Shown piece by piece: positions 15,422 to 26,994 of a DNA stretch of 64,000 bases (positions are counted from its first letter, which is position 1; every line of letters begins with the position of its first letter). The position numbers and the translations under genes are program-made. The stretch covers positions 27,067,566 to 27,131,565 of the forward strand of contig CM055093.1 in NCBI GenBank assembly GCA_029204225.1, in the 5' to 3' direction. This stretch comes from Diphasiastrum complanatum. Taxonomy: Eukaryota > Streptophyta > Lycopodiopsida > Lycopodiales > Lycopodiaceae. The notes beneath the pieces were generated by a model. The model worked only from the letters and a program-made list of their open reading frames with translations. It was not told the DNA's origin and made no database searches.

Positions 15422-16454
15422 TGAGGGGAAAACAACATAACAGAGTACAACACCACTAAGTGTTCAATGTTGTGCTGTTACGAGAATGGTTGTACACGTC
15501 CCATATAGAAAGCTAACTAGGGGATCCCTGACATGTTCTATTAACCAAGCCGTACATTTATAGCTAATAAAGGTTTTCTAGACCTCTAAAGACATAGCCT
15601 ACAAAGGGTTATACTCACTTCCTCAGTCTTCTTGAAACTCCCAACTTGCTCTAGTGATATCTTGCTCGCTTACGAAGCTCCTAAGCTACCTCCCTTTCAT
15701 ATTTTTCTCGAGGACCTCTCCCAGAATCTTTGACGATATCATTTAAGTTCTCTAACACATACTCTGGCAATGGATCGGAAAGCCCTAACCGCAATTCTAT
15801 ATATTGAGTAAAGGATCCTCCTGACATTTTCCACGTAATTTCTTCACTCAATTCGTAGACTTCGTAGATGTCTATGGAAATCCCTAGAATAAAAATAATG
15901 ATAAACCCTTCCATTTCTACTCGACTGGCAGAAGTCACCTGTGGTAGAGGTAGCTCTCGCAATCCAAACCCAGTCATAACAATTCAGGCCCAGATCTCAT
16001 CCTAATAGCACTTTGGAGTTCTATGGAGCGTGTTGCTACCAAGATCCATGAGTCGTTTCATTAGAGAAAATATGGGCCCTATAAGAAATGCCATGTAGGA
16101 GAGAGAAAAATAACTATAAAGTAACTATAATATCATTTTCTAACTTCTTTACGCATATGCCTGCACTACTTTCCATGTAAATGAATGCACCTTAGTTTAG
16201 TCACATCAAACTTCACTGGTGCTTAACCATAGTTAAACTATAGTTTTCAAAATGCTGAAATATTCCCTCCCAATAGTTGGGAACACTCAAAAATTTGAAT
16301 TACGAGTGACATTTCTGAAACAAAGCCTATGCCATCTCTATCTCCAGGGTCAAAAACAAGTGTTTAGCGCCATCTCTATCTCCAACAGAGTCGTAAGCGC
16401 CATCTTCAGCTTTGTTATTGTCATTGTGTTGTTTGTTACTATACTACTGTACTG
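15422..16454. other. Unassigned; one minus-strand ORF of unknown origin
   Basis: A 98-codon minus frame (15,977-15,681) contains VYELSEEITWKMSGGSFTQY and LRLGLSDPLPEYVLENLNDI. The composition is protein-like and it may be part of a retroelement gag/leader, but I do not recognise it. The rest of the interval shows nothing convincing. Confidence 0.35.
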
Positions 16455-19100
16455 ATGACAAAGCTTTATCATCTTCATGTGGATCTGTCACCAGAATATG
16501 CTCCGCTCAGGACAAGAAATTCAAAGCAATCCAAATTGTCAACTTCTGATATGGTCCGATACAGGGAGCGAAAGCTAAAGCATGTAGATTTATGGTCATC
16601 AGGAACATTGTATCCTATTGATCCATGTTCATTGCAACATCCAAATTTTCATTGGTGAGTCAATTAATAATCTATATGTGTCATGGTAAAATTGGCCTTT
16701 TGGGTTATTGTGAGAATTTGATGCTCTGGGAATGCACAATCAATGCAAAGAATACATTATTTGGAAGAGAAATCAAGGAAAATATCAAAGGAGTGCGAAG
16801 AAAAATCTACAAAGTTGAAAACTTGTTTGGATGAAAATGAGATGCCCAAGAAGGAGATCCAAAGGTTGAAATCTTCTTTGCATCATTATACAACTAATAA
16901 TGATAAGATAAAAACTGCATTTCAATCCATGCATATCTCATATTTGTCTCTTGTTAAAGATATGGATGTGCTCAACAGAAAGGTCCGAAGCAACAAGAGG
17001 AAAAGACTGGTAAACAACGATATATGTGATCTATCATCCAGAGGAGGTCAGAAAAAGATGAATCCGTGCATTCAAGTAAGTTATAGCTTATCTGGTATTG
17101 AATATTGCTTGAACTATTTGATTCATTCATAATCACTAATTTTGTTATTTATTCATTTTAGCTTTCTGTTGATTTGCTTATTATATACTGATGTGAATAC
17201 TATGAGCGTCCTAATTTCTACTGACATTTTCATGAACATTATGTTTGCAATACAGATCAACATTGGTTGTTGAAAACCATTTGGGCGATGAGATTTCAAT
17301 CGGAAACTCACTAGGCTCTATCTTGACTTCTAACTCTATGAAATAAATGTTAAACAATAACAAAATGAAAAAGATTAATGCTTAAGTTACTGATAGCATT
17401 ATGGATGAAGTTGGAAAAATATTAGACACTACATTGCTTCAGTGAGCATGTGACTTTTCTAGCATCTATAGGAAAGCATGTGCAACAATGTTTAAGATGA
17501 TAAAGGAGGCATTTGCACAAGTAAATATTAAAAAGTTTCCAATCTCATGACCATTTCATCTTTTAAAATAAAGAGACATGTTAAACCAAGGTATGTAGAC
17601 AATAGTTGGTAATCCATCTCATATCAATGAAGGGTATTGCTCGAAAGGAGAAAATGTAGCTTAGAACAATACAACAGTTTATTTATTGACATTAATAAGC
17701 TATTAACATTCATCATAAATTTTTACGGTATTACAAATGAGAATGTCAATAACAAGTTGATAGTTGTTCTAAAGTTAGATGAGTCTGAAATTATAAAACG
17801 ACAAAAAATAAAAAGAGTCAGTCTCATGATCATGAATGGAGCACTTTCAAATTCAGAAGACTCAGAAGGCCTCAATTTCAGTGTTCAATCATAAAATGAT
17901 ATCTGGTGGTTGGCAGCATTTCAGGTATAGTAGTTCCTTTGCATTGGGATAATCATTTAAATATGGATTTCATTTGAAATCTTCTCTATGTTAATATTAT
18001 GAGACTAATCACGTCTTTCTATTCTTTTATAGGTGATGAAAGAAGACCATGACATTCTCTCATGGATATTTAATAGAACATCATATCCTGCCACCATAAA
18101 AAATCACATGGAGGGAGTTCCACTCAATATTCCTGGAATTGGCACTTTCAATATTGAATGGCATTTAGCAGGAGATCTGAAGGCATTAAAATGTATGTTC
18201 AATGTATCTCATGGCGCTAACTCTAAACACTCTTGTTTGTACTGCATGAAAATAGCAAAAGCCATGACAAGAAGTATAGGAATATCAAGAGATCGAGAAG
18301 ATTCTTATTGGAAACATGTACTACTGATTCCTCTTCGAAATGTTCATATCTGTACATTGCATGCAGAGGTGCGTATTATAGAAAAAATAATATATCTTCA
18401 CATCTTGTTTGTATGGAATTCCGAGCCAGAGACCTCTGCGAAGGAAGCTATTTCCAGATTAGAGGATGTGTTGTCCAAAGCAGGCTTACCTAAAGGCCAC
18501 GTTAAAATAAAAAAAGATGACAAGCTATCAGGTAAAACAGGAAATATTCCATGCAAGCCGAGCATTGGAGGATCCAAAGCTCGAAGATTTTTATCAAATT
18601 ATTCTGGCAAAAATCCAAGGTTCAATACACGGTTTGGAAAGAAATTATTGCAGCAACTCAAGATTTCAAAGAAAAAGGTTCTACTTGTATACACAAAGTA
18701 GAAGTTTGGAAAAAGTTAGACAACATAGTGAAATACTTGAGAAAAGATAAATTTTCAAATACTGATGTACAAATGATACAGAAAACAACCAGTGAATTTG
18801 TGGATGCAGTTCAAAGTGCATGGGGTGTTGATCATATAACACATTATATGGTAAGATTTTGATTTTACACTACGATAGACAAATATGTGCAATTAGATTA
18901 GATAGGTACTGATTTAGATTATGTTTTTATGACATGCAGCACATATTACGACATCATTCGACATTCTTTGCAAGAAATAGTGGAAGTCTTAGCATATGGT
19001 CATCGCAAGGAATGGAAAAATCTCATTGGCAAGCAAGAGTGGCATTTCATAAAAGTACACAACATGGTTGGACTACTACAAAAAATAGCTATATACTGTA
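16455..19100 (+). pseudogene. Spliced transposase-like gene of the GDLK/CLYC/QGxEKxH family, decayed
   Basis: A multi-exon plus-strand gene. Exon 1 is 16,455-16,654 (GTGAGT donor). Exon 2 (16,751-17,075, GTAAG donor) encodes a coiled coil such as LEEKSRKISKECEEKSTKLK. Exon 3 starts at 17,256 after TACAG. A core exon runs 18,033-18,850 (TATAG acceptor, GTAAGA donor) and the last exon begins at 18,940 (TGCAG). The core reads IEWHLAGDLKALKCMF, then CLYCMKIAK, then HICTLHAEVRIIEKIIYLHI. After a frameshift near 18,600 it gives AVQSAWGVDHITHYM, joining LRHHSTFFARNSGSL and SQGMEKSHWQARVAFHKSTQ. GDLK, CxxC, LHxxxRI, HH and QGxEKxH recur in a large family of uncharacterised, apparently transposon-borne proteins I recall from Hydra, sponges and Rhizophagus. 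Stops and shifts make it inactive. Confidence 0.6.
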
Positions 19101-19299
19101 ACTTTTTCAATGGTTTTACAAAAGAATCCAAATTCGTCATAATACAAAATTGACGGATTATAAAAAATTTCAAAAAACATGCAAATTTATACAAGCCAGT
19201 AGGCTATCGACACACAATAAAATTTCGTATATTAAATTTCAATATTTACAAAGTACAATTCAACAGTATCTACTTTGCTTCCACAACTAGAAAACTCTG

Positions 19300-19675
19300 T
19301 GTTTATCCACGCAGAGTATCCACGCGAGACCCGACACTTAGTCGATTTTCCGAAATTTTGTTTGCGTGGAACATCCACGCGTGGATTATCCACGTCAAAA
19401 TTCTTTTGAACACGTCTCCAGCCAGTCCACCAGTGTTTTTCTGACACGGTGCTGAAAAATTTACGCACGTGGATTATCCACGCGAAATTGAATTTTGAAA
19501 ATTTCGACAACTGTTTGGGAGGGAAGGTTGGCGACGCCGGAAAGCAGGTTTTGCGTGGATAATCCACGCGTGGATTATCCACGCAAATTCCAGTTTGATC
19601 ACCGGACCGGACCGGAAGTTAAAGATATCCACACATGGATATCTTCTGCGTGGATTATCCACGTATTTTTTTGTT
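19300..19675. repeat. Array of GTGGATTATCCAC palindromes
   Basis: At least seven copies of a perfect or near-perfect palindrome of the form GCGTGGATTATCCACGC (variants GTGGAACATCCAC and GTGGATAATCCAC) lie within about 370 bp. Two are directly abutted (19,553-19,583). Weak open frames on both strands encode repeated VDNPR or AWII peptides and are artefacts of the repeat. Confidence 0.85.
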
Positions 19676-19756
19676 TTTTTTGTTTTTTGCATGTTGATGA
19701 TGACATTAAGTTAGTTAAATAAATATATTTCTAGAGTGAATTATATTATGATGAAG

Positions 19757-19758
<2 letters not shown>

Positions 19759-19804
<46 letters not shown>

Positions 19805-20578
19805 TAGTGGCATGTGGTGCTGTCATTATGGTGCCGTCCAAAAATTCGCGGTACCAGGGCGGCACTATTTTTTAATTTTTGTTTTAAGAAAAATTAAATT
19901 TTTTTTAAATTTTTTTTTAGTGAGCAATATGGGTATCAGCTTGAAGCTCTTGACGAGAGCAGTGCATTTATGCAGGTTGCCGGTGCTTTCAGTTACAAAT
20001 TGTGTTAGACAAGTAAATAATACACCTCTTAGTTTAGTGGTTACTAGTTAACCGTGAGCTCAGATCTGTAAGGCCCCCATTATGAGGAGAAGCCATTACT
20101 GAACATGGTTGTTAGTATAGGGTCTACTGTGAGACCATGATGGTTATGAGATGGCTAGATTATAGTTTCTATATAGCAGCAAGTCTTGGGGGGTTCGGGG
20201 GGCGGTAGCCCCCCGAGAAACAGGGGGTCCAGGGGGCGGTAGCCCTCCGATAGGGGGTTTGGGGGGCAGAGCCCCCCAACAACGGGGTCTGGGGACTACC
20301 AGTAGACCCCGGGCCCCCGTCCCGACGGTACGACCTCTTCATGATTTGGGGTTTGGCTCCCTGATCGAAAAGACACTTTTTGGTGTTTTGCATCTCCTTG
20401 GTCCTTTGGCTATTCGCTCTCGTCAGAACCGACAACCTGTATAAATGCACTGCTCTTGTCAATAGCTTCAAGTTGATACCCATATTGCCCACTTGATTTT
20501 ATTTTATTTTTTTTAAATAAAAAAAAAATTATATATTATGGTACCGCGGATCCGCGGATCCTGGTACCGCTGGATCTA

Positions 20579-20622
<44 letters not shown>
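19759..20622. mobile_element. Foldback element with ~60-bp inner inverted repeats, inserted in (TA)n
   Basis: It is flanked by (AT)n tracts (19,759-19,802 and 20,580-20,622) with inverted ATCATAG / CTATGAT ends, and has outer GCGGTACCAGGG and GGTACCGCGG motifs. Inner arms at about 19,921-19,985 and 20,425-20,490 are inverted copies: GCAATATGGGTATCAGCTTG pairs with CAAGTTGATACCCATATTGC. The centre (20,190-20,330) is GC-rich with tandem hairpins such as GGGGGCGGTAGCCCCC. No transposase is encoded. It belongs to the same family as the element at 7.88-8.16 kb. A short sequence with GAATTATATTATGATGA occurs on both outer sides (19,738 and 20,630), consistent with insertion or local duplication. 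Confidence 0.7.
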
Positions 20623-20624
<2 letters not shown>

Positions 20625-21236
20625 TAAAGTGAATTATATTATGATGAGGTGTTTTTTTTTTGCATGTTCATAAGGAAATGAAATTAGTTAAATAAATATT
20701 TTTCTAAAGTGAATTATATCATGATGTTCCTAAATGATTGAGATTTTTTATGAGGTCGACCACCTACTTTTATAAGACAGTTGACTCGAGCTACCAATAG
20801 GGTAATTATGCATGATCCAAGGCTTTGATAGCCAAGGGTTTAGGGTCTATCCTAATGGCACTCTATCTAATCTCATATCCGAGATCATTTGATATGATTG
20901 AGAGCTCATTTTGTACATACTTCGAGAGATTATCAAGAGATGGTGATTTTGACAAGTTTGCTCTTTAATGAGGAATTGATGAATGATGAATGTGATATTT
21001 TTTGAGTCTAATGAATAGATCTGAATCTGAACAAAGTATTATACTTTCCACGTGTGTGACAGGATGTGAAGACCAATTATTTCTAGTTTTATTGTGGTGT
21101 TCAAAAGCTCTTGTCAATTAGATGCAAAATAGGTTGAATTGTGTGTTAGTTTTCTATCTATTAGATATAAGTGAAACCTTTGATGCTTTTTCAAGGTTTT
21201 AGTATCCAAATGAGATTAATAACCTTTGATTTTAAC

Positions 21237-21640
21237 ATGGTATCAGAGCCCAAATGCAACCATCAAGACTCAAATACAAGAAAAAGAGAAGCAATTACAA
21301 GTTGATGATTGTTTAATTTTTATTGCCCTTATTACTACCTTAAGTTTGATGATGTTCCTTCAAGTATGAATGAAACTATAGCAACAAAAAAGTGATTTGA
21401 TGTAATGAAAAGTGAGTATATGATACATTGTTTGAGATACTTGTAAAATTATTGATCTTCCATGAAAGATACAAAATGTTACTATTTGCAAATGGGTCTT
21501 TAAGATCAAGCTTAATCAAAATGGTAGTGAAACAATTATAAAACAAGACTAGTTGCCAAGGGATATGCTCAATTCAAGGGGATTGACTATGATGAAAAAC
21601 TTGATTTTGTCATAGTTTGTGGTGGTGATTTCATTAACTC
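21237..21640 (+). pseudogene. Deleted copia element: PBS followed by RT fragment
   Basis: TGGTATCAGAGC at 21,237 is the canonical copia primer-binding site and directly follows TTTTAACA, a plausible LTR end. About 250 bp later a fragment of RT is readable (KLNQNGSET, then after a shift RLVAKGYAQFKGIDYDEKLD, 21,500-21,600). Gag, protease and integrase are absent, so this is an internally deleted element. Its 5' LTR should lie upstream of 21,236, but I cannot place the start. Confidence 0.65.
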
Positions 21641-21877
21641 ACATGCTTTTAGTGATTCACTACCTTTGCAACATTTGTTAAAAAATGAGAATTTTCTTGG
21701 AACATGAAGTCGTACATCTATCTTCACCGACATTATCTCCAAAAAAATGGGATTGAAATCAAACTATGCCTATTCTTTTCACTTACTTGACCATAAATGA
21801 GATTTTATTTTGGCTAAATAACAATCATATGAAAACATTGCAAGAATCAATTTCATTCAGAATCGTGATAATCATTT

Positions 21878-22692
21878 TTATTCAGAATTACAAGAATCAA
21901 TTTCATCAGCGACAACATCTTGCAATTCATCTCCTCTTAGATGATTTTCATCATCACTCTCACTTTCAGAAATTATTTCATCATCCTGACTATTAGAATT
22001 TCTATTCTCAACATCTATGGAAGTGGGTGCTTCAAGTATGGTTTGACAATCTACTACATCTCTAGGTAGTTCAATTTCATACTTAAAATGAAGGTTTTCC
22101 ATTTCATTCTCAACATTTGCACCCTTAAATACTCGTCATGAACATGGTTCAACTTGAGCTACAAACCACCATATCTTGTTTAGTCGATCTGGTTGAAAAA
22201 ACACCTGCACAAATCACTATTTTAGAACATATCGAAAACTCAAATACTGAAATCACTTGCAATAAAATGAAAAACATTATAGCATAGCATGTGCACCTGC
22301 TCACAGTGACGAGGCAACACCAATGTGTCAAAGGACTCCATGCTCAATGTTTTTGATGAATCAATCACAAAAAATCCACTTGGATCCGATTTTACAGTTG
22401 CATTTGGCCCTCTACAAACTACCTTGAACCATTTCACATCAAATAAAAAATAGTGTCCACTTTCACCAAATGACACATCATAAATATTTTGTATAGTTCC
22501 TACGTATTCTATATCTTCTGAAATGGGATTCCGATCTCGTGCACTGCTTTGACTTTCTTGTTGGAAAGATGCTATTACACCACAATTGTGTGTGCGTCTC
22601 TTGTTATCAATCCTTTCAACACGAAAGTGGAAACCAAAAGCCCATATAGCATTATACATTTTGCATTGCCACATGACAAACATGAATCTCAT
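21878..22692 (-). pseudogene. CACTA-1 transposase 3' exons: DUF4216 region and acidic tail
   Basis: The minus strand encodes the domain found C-terminal in plant CACTA TNP2 proteins. It reads FRVERIDNKRRTHNCGVIAS, then IEYVGTIQNIYDVSF, then FLFDVKWFKVVCRGPNA and SGFFVIDSSKTL (22,650-22,320), ending QVH before a possible intron. A further exon (22,102-21,878) is acidic and Ser-rich (SQDDEIISESESDDENHLRG) and ends in a stop. The order and composition match the plus-strand DUF4216 region of CACTA-2 at 52.3-53.25 kb, including the DVKWFK motif. Confidence 0.8.
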
Positions 22693-22730
22693 AAATAATC
22701 ACTGTGAATGAGCATGGTGTTTCAAAATGA

Positions 22731-23640
22731 TTAAACAAATATTGTTATGAACAAGAATGTTCTAATAATAAAGTATCTAAAGAATAATACCTTCCATTCG
22801 CATCCTCTTGTAAAGTCCCATTCTGCGTTTGATATTTTTTGTCCCTCTTTTGTTGCTTTTTGTAGTGTGTCATGCATCCACTCTATAGTGCATTGCTTGG
22901 GCAATCGCTCAAGATCACGTGAACTTGAGGCCATGTGTCTACCTCTATTCTATCGTTGGCACTTTCTAGACAAGGCCCTTTTTTTTTTTTTTTCTTCATA
23001 TAGGTCTAACCATTTATCCATAACTCCACAATTATAAAGCATGAATGTAGAAATTTTTTCTCATTGGAAGGGTGCCAACCTATGGACCTTTCCCATCCCT
23101 TCAGGTTTTTCACTAGTTACCTCTTCGGCGTCCTCATCACGCCACAATAGTGGAGCAGATGGATGTAGTTGGTGCAAAATTTCAGTAACATAAAAGAGAG
23201 ATTCATGTGCTAACCATCCCTCTGACATGCTACCTTCAGGCCTTGCCTTTTGACGCACAAAATCTTTTAAGACTTTCATGTACCTTTCCATAAAGAATAT
23301 CCACCTAAAAAGTCATAAATGGTTAAAACTGAGTGTTTTATTTAATGAGTTCATGTATCAATTAATTTAGTTTAAATACACATGCAAAAGATAATTTATG
23401 CACTTATACCTAGTGTGCACTGGACCAACAATAGAAACTTCTTCAACCAAGTGCACCAGTAAATGCACTTGTGAGTCCATGATGGAAGTCAGAAAATATC
23501 TCTCAAACATGCACACAATCTCCACCATATCCTCATGTCTCTTGCAAAGATCCAGCTCACAGATTTCTTTTGAACACATCCATCTGCAACATATTCAATC
23601 CAGTTTATGTCTATTTGAATTTCCAATCAATAAATACTAA
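22731..23640 (-). pseudogene. CACTA-1 DUF4218 region
   Basis: Exons on the minus strand read CELDLCKRHEDMVEIVCMFE, then LLVHLVEEVSIVGPVHTRY (23,560-23,430), then MKVLKDFVRQKARPEGSMSE followed by GWLAHESLFYVTEIL (23,291-23,080). A final piece is LERLPKQCTIEWMHDTLQKA (22,934-22,800). RPEGSMxEGW is the hallmark of DUF4218, which follows TNP2 in plant CACTA transposases. The family's GPVHTRW is here VHTRYKC. Introns with GT/AG borders probably separate the pieces. Confidence 0.82.
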
Positions 23641-24968
23641 ATAAAAAAATGCACCAAGTACATGTAAATACCTGACAATGATTGATAGTTTGTATATGGT
23701 TTTAGAAATATCTTTTGACAAGCACCCACGAATTGACAATGGATAGATGAATTGAATCATCTTTAGCCAATCATGAGATTTAAGACCTTGCAACTTTCCA
23801 TCCACTGTGAATGATGACCGTAGAGGATGGGCAAAACCAGTTGGTGTTCTAATGTCATGAATAATGGAGTGCACACTAAGCTCCTCCTTAGTGAATGTCC
23901 AAGGTACTTTTGGAGCATGATCTTCACCATCCTTTATCCAATATATTTTTTTGGTGTTTGATTCTTTTAGATCGTGCCTTGCAACAATGGTATCTTTTTC
24001 ACCAATCAAGTGTTTCCAAATAGATTCACCCACATTTTTTAATATGTGCATGGGATCAAGTAGGTGATTAATCAAAAGGTTATTCAAATATTCCAAACGA
24101 TGAAATATAGATAATCTTTTCATACCATCGATTAGCTTTGTTTGAGATTCCTCCCACAATTTTTGTCAATCTTTCACGGACATCCTCTTTGGAGGCATCT
24201 CTCTCTCAACTCTTCCTCCAAAACCTCTTCTATGAGTGTCTCTGAATGGATGGCCTTCATGCAAGTATTTACGATGATTTTCATAAACCACTTTTTTGAG
24301 ACTATAAGAGTATCTTCCTACAAGATTTGGCCCGCACAAAAAACAAGCATTTTTTCCAATCGTTTGAAAGCCTGCCCAACAAATGGATATTATCAATCAC
24401 TATTAAAAAAAGTATATGTCAAAGAATAATTATAGCCATTGTAGTATATCATGTAAATATCAAGAATTACTAGTTGTATGTAACTGTAAACAAACTCCTA
24501 TGTATACAATATAGACATTGTTTGAATGATTACTTGAGCATTCACCTAATCCTGGATAGTCATGCATTGTCCACATTACAATGGCATGTAGTGTAAACTC
24601 CCTCTCATGTAAGGGGCGCGAAATGTCATATGCTTTTATCCCCTTCCACAAATCTTCCAACTCGTCAATAAGCAGCTCAAGATACACATCCATGTTCTTA
24701 ACCCTGCGTTGGCCAGGAATTAAAAGTGCCAGCATAATGTGTCCCTTTTTTGTACTCAACCAAGGAGGAGTATTATAATTTACCAAGCAAACAGGCCAAA
24801 TGGACTACATAGTTGCTCGTACACCAAAGGATTTCACACCATCTGTTGCAAGACCAAATCTCACAATTCTTGACTCATTGGCAAAGCTTGGATACTCTTT
24901 GTTGATGTGTTTCCATGCAGGTGAATCTGAAGGTACCCTCATCATCCCATTCGTAGAGGTATGGTGTG
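23641..24968 (-). pseudogene. CACTA-1 TNP2 transposase, C-terminal part
   Basis: Reading from 24,968: SDSPAWKHINKEYPSFANE, then RIVRFGLATDGVKSFGV, a stop in the YSIWPV-like block, then NYNTPPWLSTKKGHIMLALL and DVYLELLIDELEDLWKGI. These are the Transposase_21 (TNP2) signatures. After a gap come CWAGFQTIGKNACFLC and KYLHEGHPFRD (24,390-24,200). Then LLDPMHILKNVGESIWKHLI and LQGLKSHDWLKM (24,070-23,740). Order and spacing follow TNP2 closely. It is broken by stop codons and by the copia insertion just upstream at 24,969. TNP2 cuts and joins DNA at CACTA ends. Confidence 0.88.
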
Positions 24969-25971
24969 TGTTGGAGAGAGAGGGAGAGTTGAAAGAGAGT
25001 TGAGAAAGGTGTCGTATAAAAACAAATTAGCTCAGAGGGGTAAGACAAACACGAACGAGACACGAAACATGAACGAGAAATGAACTCGAACAAAATTTGT
25101 TCGTGCGCAACGGAACGAGCTATGCGACTCTCTCCGAAAGCATGACTACTCCTATCAGAACGAATAGAACGTTAGTGATGGAAATCACAGTCATTCTTGA
25201 TTACGTACCCAAACATTAATAAACGAAACGCCAGAAAAATAATTTGTCACGAATAGTGAGACAAATCATTGTCGTGAATGATTTGCAAAGAGCTAGACAG
25301 TGCTCGACTGATAATTAGTCGCGCATTATTTGTGAAAGACAAGACTAAATGTTAGTCGTCTATTACCAGAATGAGCAACTAGAAAGATCAGACAGAATGA
25401 ATAATAAGCATAGCAATATTAACACAAATCTGAACGCAGAACAAAGAAATGTATCAGGTTAAGTATATCAAGTATACATGTCAATAATGCGATAGTGCAC
25501 AAGACAGTAGCGGACGAAACCGCGTGCCCTACGAAGCTTATTCAAATTGTAAAAAGGAATGAAACCTTATTGCTGACAAATTAAAGCATCAATTCACAGA
25601 GCATCTACTTTTATCTATCTCTGATAAGCTTCTCTTCTTAGTTCTCTCTCGCTTACTAACTTCTTCACTTGTTTATCTTCGTTAATGAATACACAAATGG
25701 TATTCAATATATATAAAATGTTACAAGTGTGCAGATGAAGAAAGTATAGGGTGGCTGTTTGTAGGAGATCGTGGGTGGCTGCAGTCCTTGTCCAATTTGT
25801 TAGCGCAGCTGCATGGGCGTGAAGAGGGTTTGACATCAGCCTTTGCTTTTTGTCTTTTCATCGCTTGTGAGATTTAGCACGCAGACTGCGCGACAACGCG
25901 AGTAAATATGCAGCATAAATGGAGGCAGATTAAAAATGGGATTTAGATGACTAGAGGAAATAAATCCAACA
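24969..25971 (-). repeat. 3' LTR of the nested copia
   Basis: Starts TGTTGGAGAGAG and ends AATCCAACA. About 90% similar by eye to the right LTR across shared blocks such as CAAGTATACATGTCAATAAT. The differences indicate an insertion that is not very recent. Confidence 0.92.
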
Positions 25972-25980
25972 CCCTCCCTC

Positions 25981-26919
25981 TTAATCTGGATCCGTGAATG
26001 CCTTGATCTTTAGACTAAGCAATGCACAAAATTTGTTGTGTGCATTAACATTGAGTGCTTTCGTGAATATGTTTGCAACCATGTCCTGAGTTCTACAGTA
26101 CGTTAAGCTTACTTCTTTGTTGAGAACCTTGCCCCTGATGTAGTGATATCTGATTTCAATGTGCTTACTCCTAGAGTGAAATCTAGGGTTGGCCGATAAG
26201 GCAATAGCACTCTGATTATCACAAAATAAAACTGTAGGGCTATACTGATTCAGATTAACATCTGACAGTAAATTTTTCAACCAAAACGCTTCCTTGATAG
26301 ATTGAGAAACAACAATGTATTCTACTTCTGTACAAGAAAGTGCGACAAAAGTTTGCTTACGATTGTTCCATGAGATAGGACCAGCGTTGAAGAAGAATGT
26401 AAATCCAGATGTGGATTTATGATTGTCTACATCTCCTCCCCAACTTGCATCAGAATAACCACTGAGTTGATGAAGATTGTCATTGTTGACATCTCCATAG
26501 TAGATGCACTGGTCCGTGGTAGCTCAAATATATCTCATGACTCGTATGAGAGCCTTCCAATGGGTAATGCCAGGATTAGCCACGTAATGGCTGAGTGAGC
26601 TTACAACGAAAGAGATATCAGGTCTTGTACAGACCATTGCGTACATGAGAGATCCTAGTATCGATCAATAAGGGTATTCTCTCATTTGTTCCACTTTCTG
26701 CTTGGTCTGGGGACATTGGTCCTTTGACAGATGCAGATTTGGATCCATTGGTGAGTGAGCTAATTTACAATTCATCAAATTGTATCTATTAAGAACATTG
26801 TGAAGATATCTTTGTTGAGTGATGTAAATCAGTGGATTTGCTCTGTCTCTGTGGATTTGAATTCCCAAACAGAAGTGAGCTTCGCCCAGATCAGTCATGT
26901 CAAACTCTGAAAATAGCAT
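25981..26919 (-). pseudogene. Nested copia: RT end and RNase H
   Basis: 26,919-26,665 encodes the late RT region (FDMTDLGEAHFCLGIQIHRD, then QQRYLHNVLNRYNLMNCKLA). 26,280-25,981 encodes the RNase H end (SPTVLFCDNQSAIALSANP, then SKHIEIRYHYIRGKV and DMVANIFTKAL), the standard copia 3' end. The catalytic YVDD part of RT is missing. Confidence 0.9.
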
Positions 26920-26994
26920 CTGTTGTACAATAGCATGACCAAGTCTATAATGCCAAAGTAAACCTTTATTTGAATGAATTGAAGTATTGAGAGC

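Noticed and set aside
19232-19722. Minus and plus frames with repeated VDNPR peptides
   Set aside because: They are produced by the GTGGATTATCCAC palindromes and read similarly on both strands.
21650-21665. TAGTGATTCACTA as a CACTA terminus for CACTA-1
   Set aside because: The following bases do not match any convincing inverted copy to the right of 33 kb, and no matching 3-bp duplication was found.
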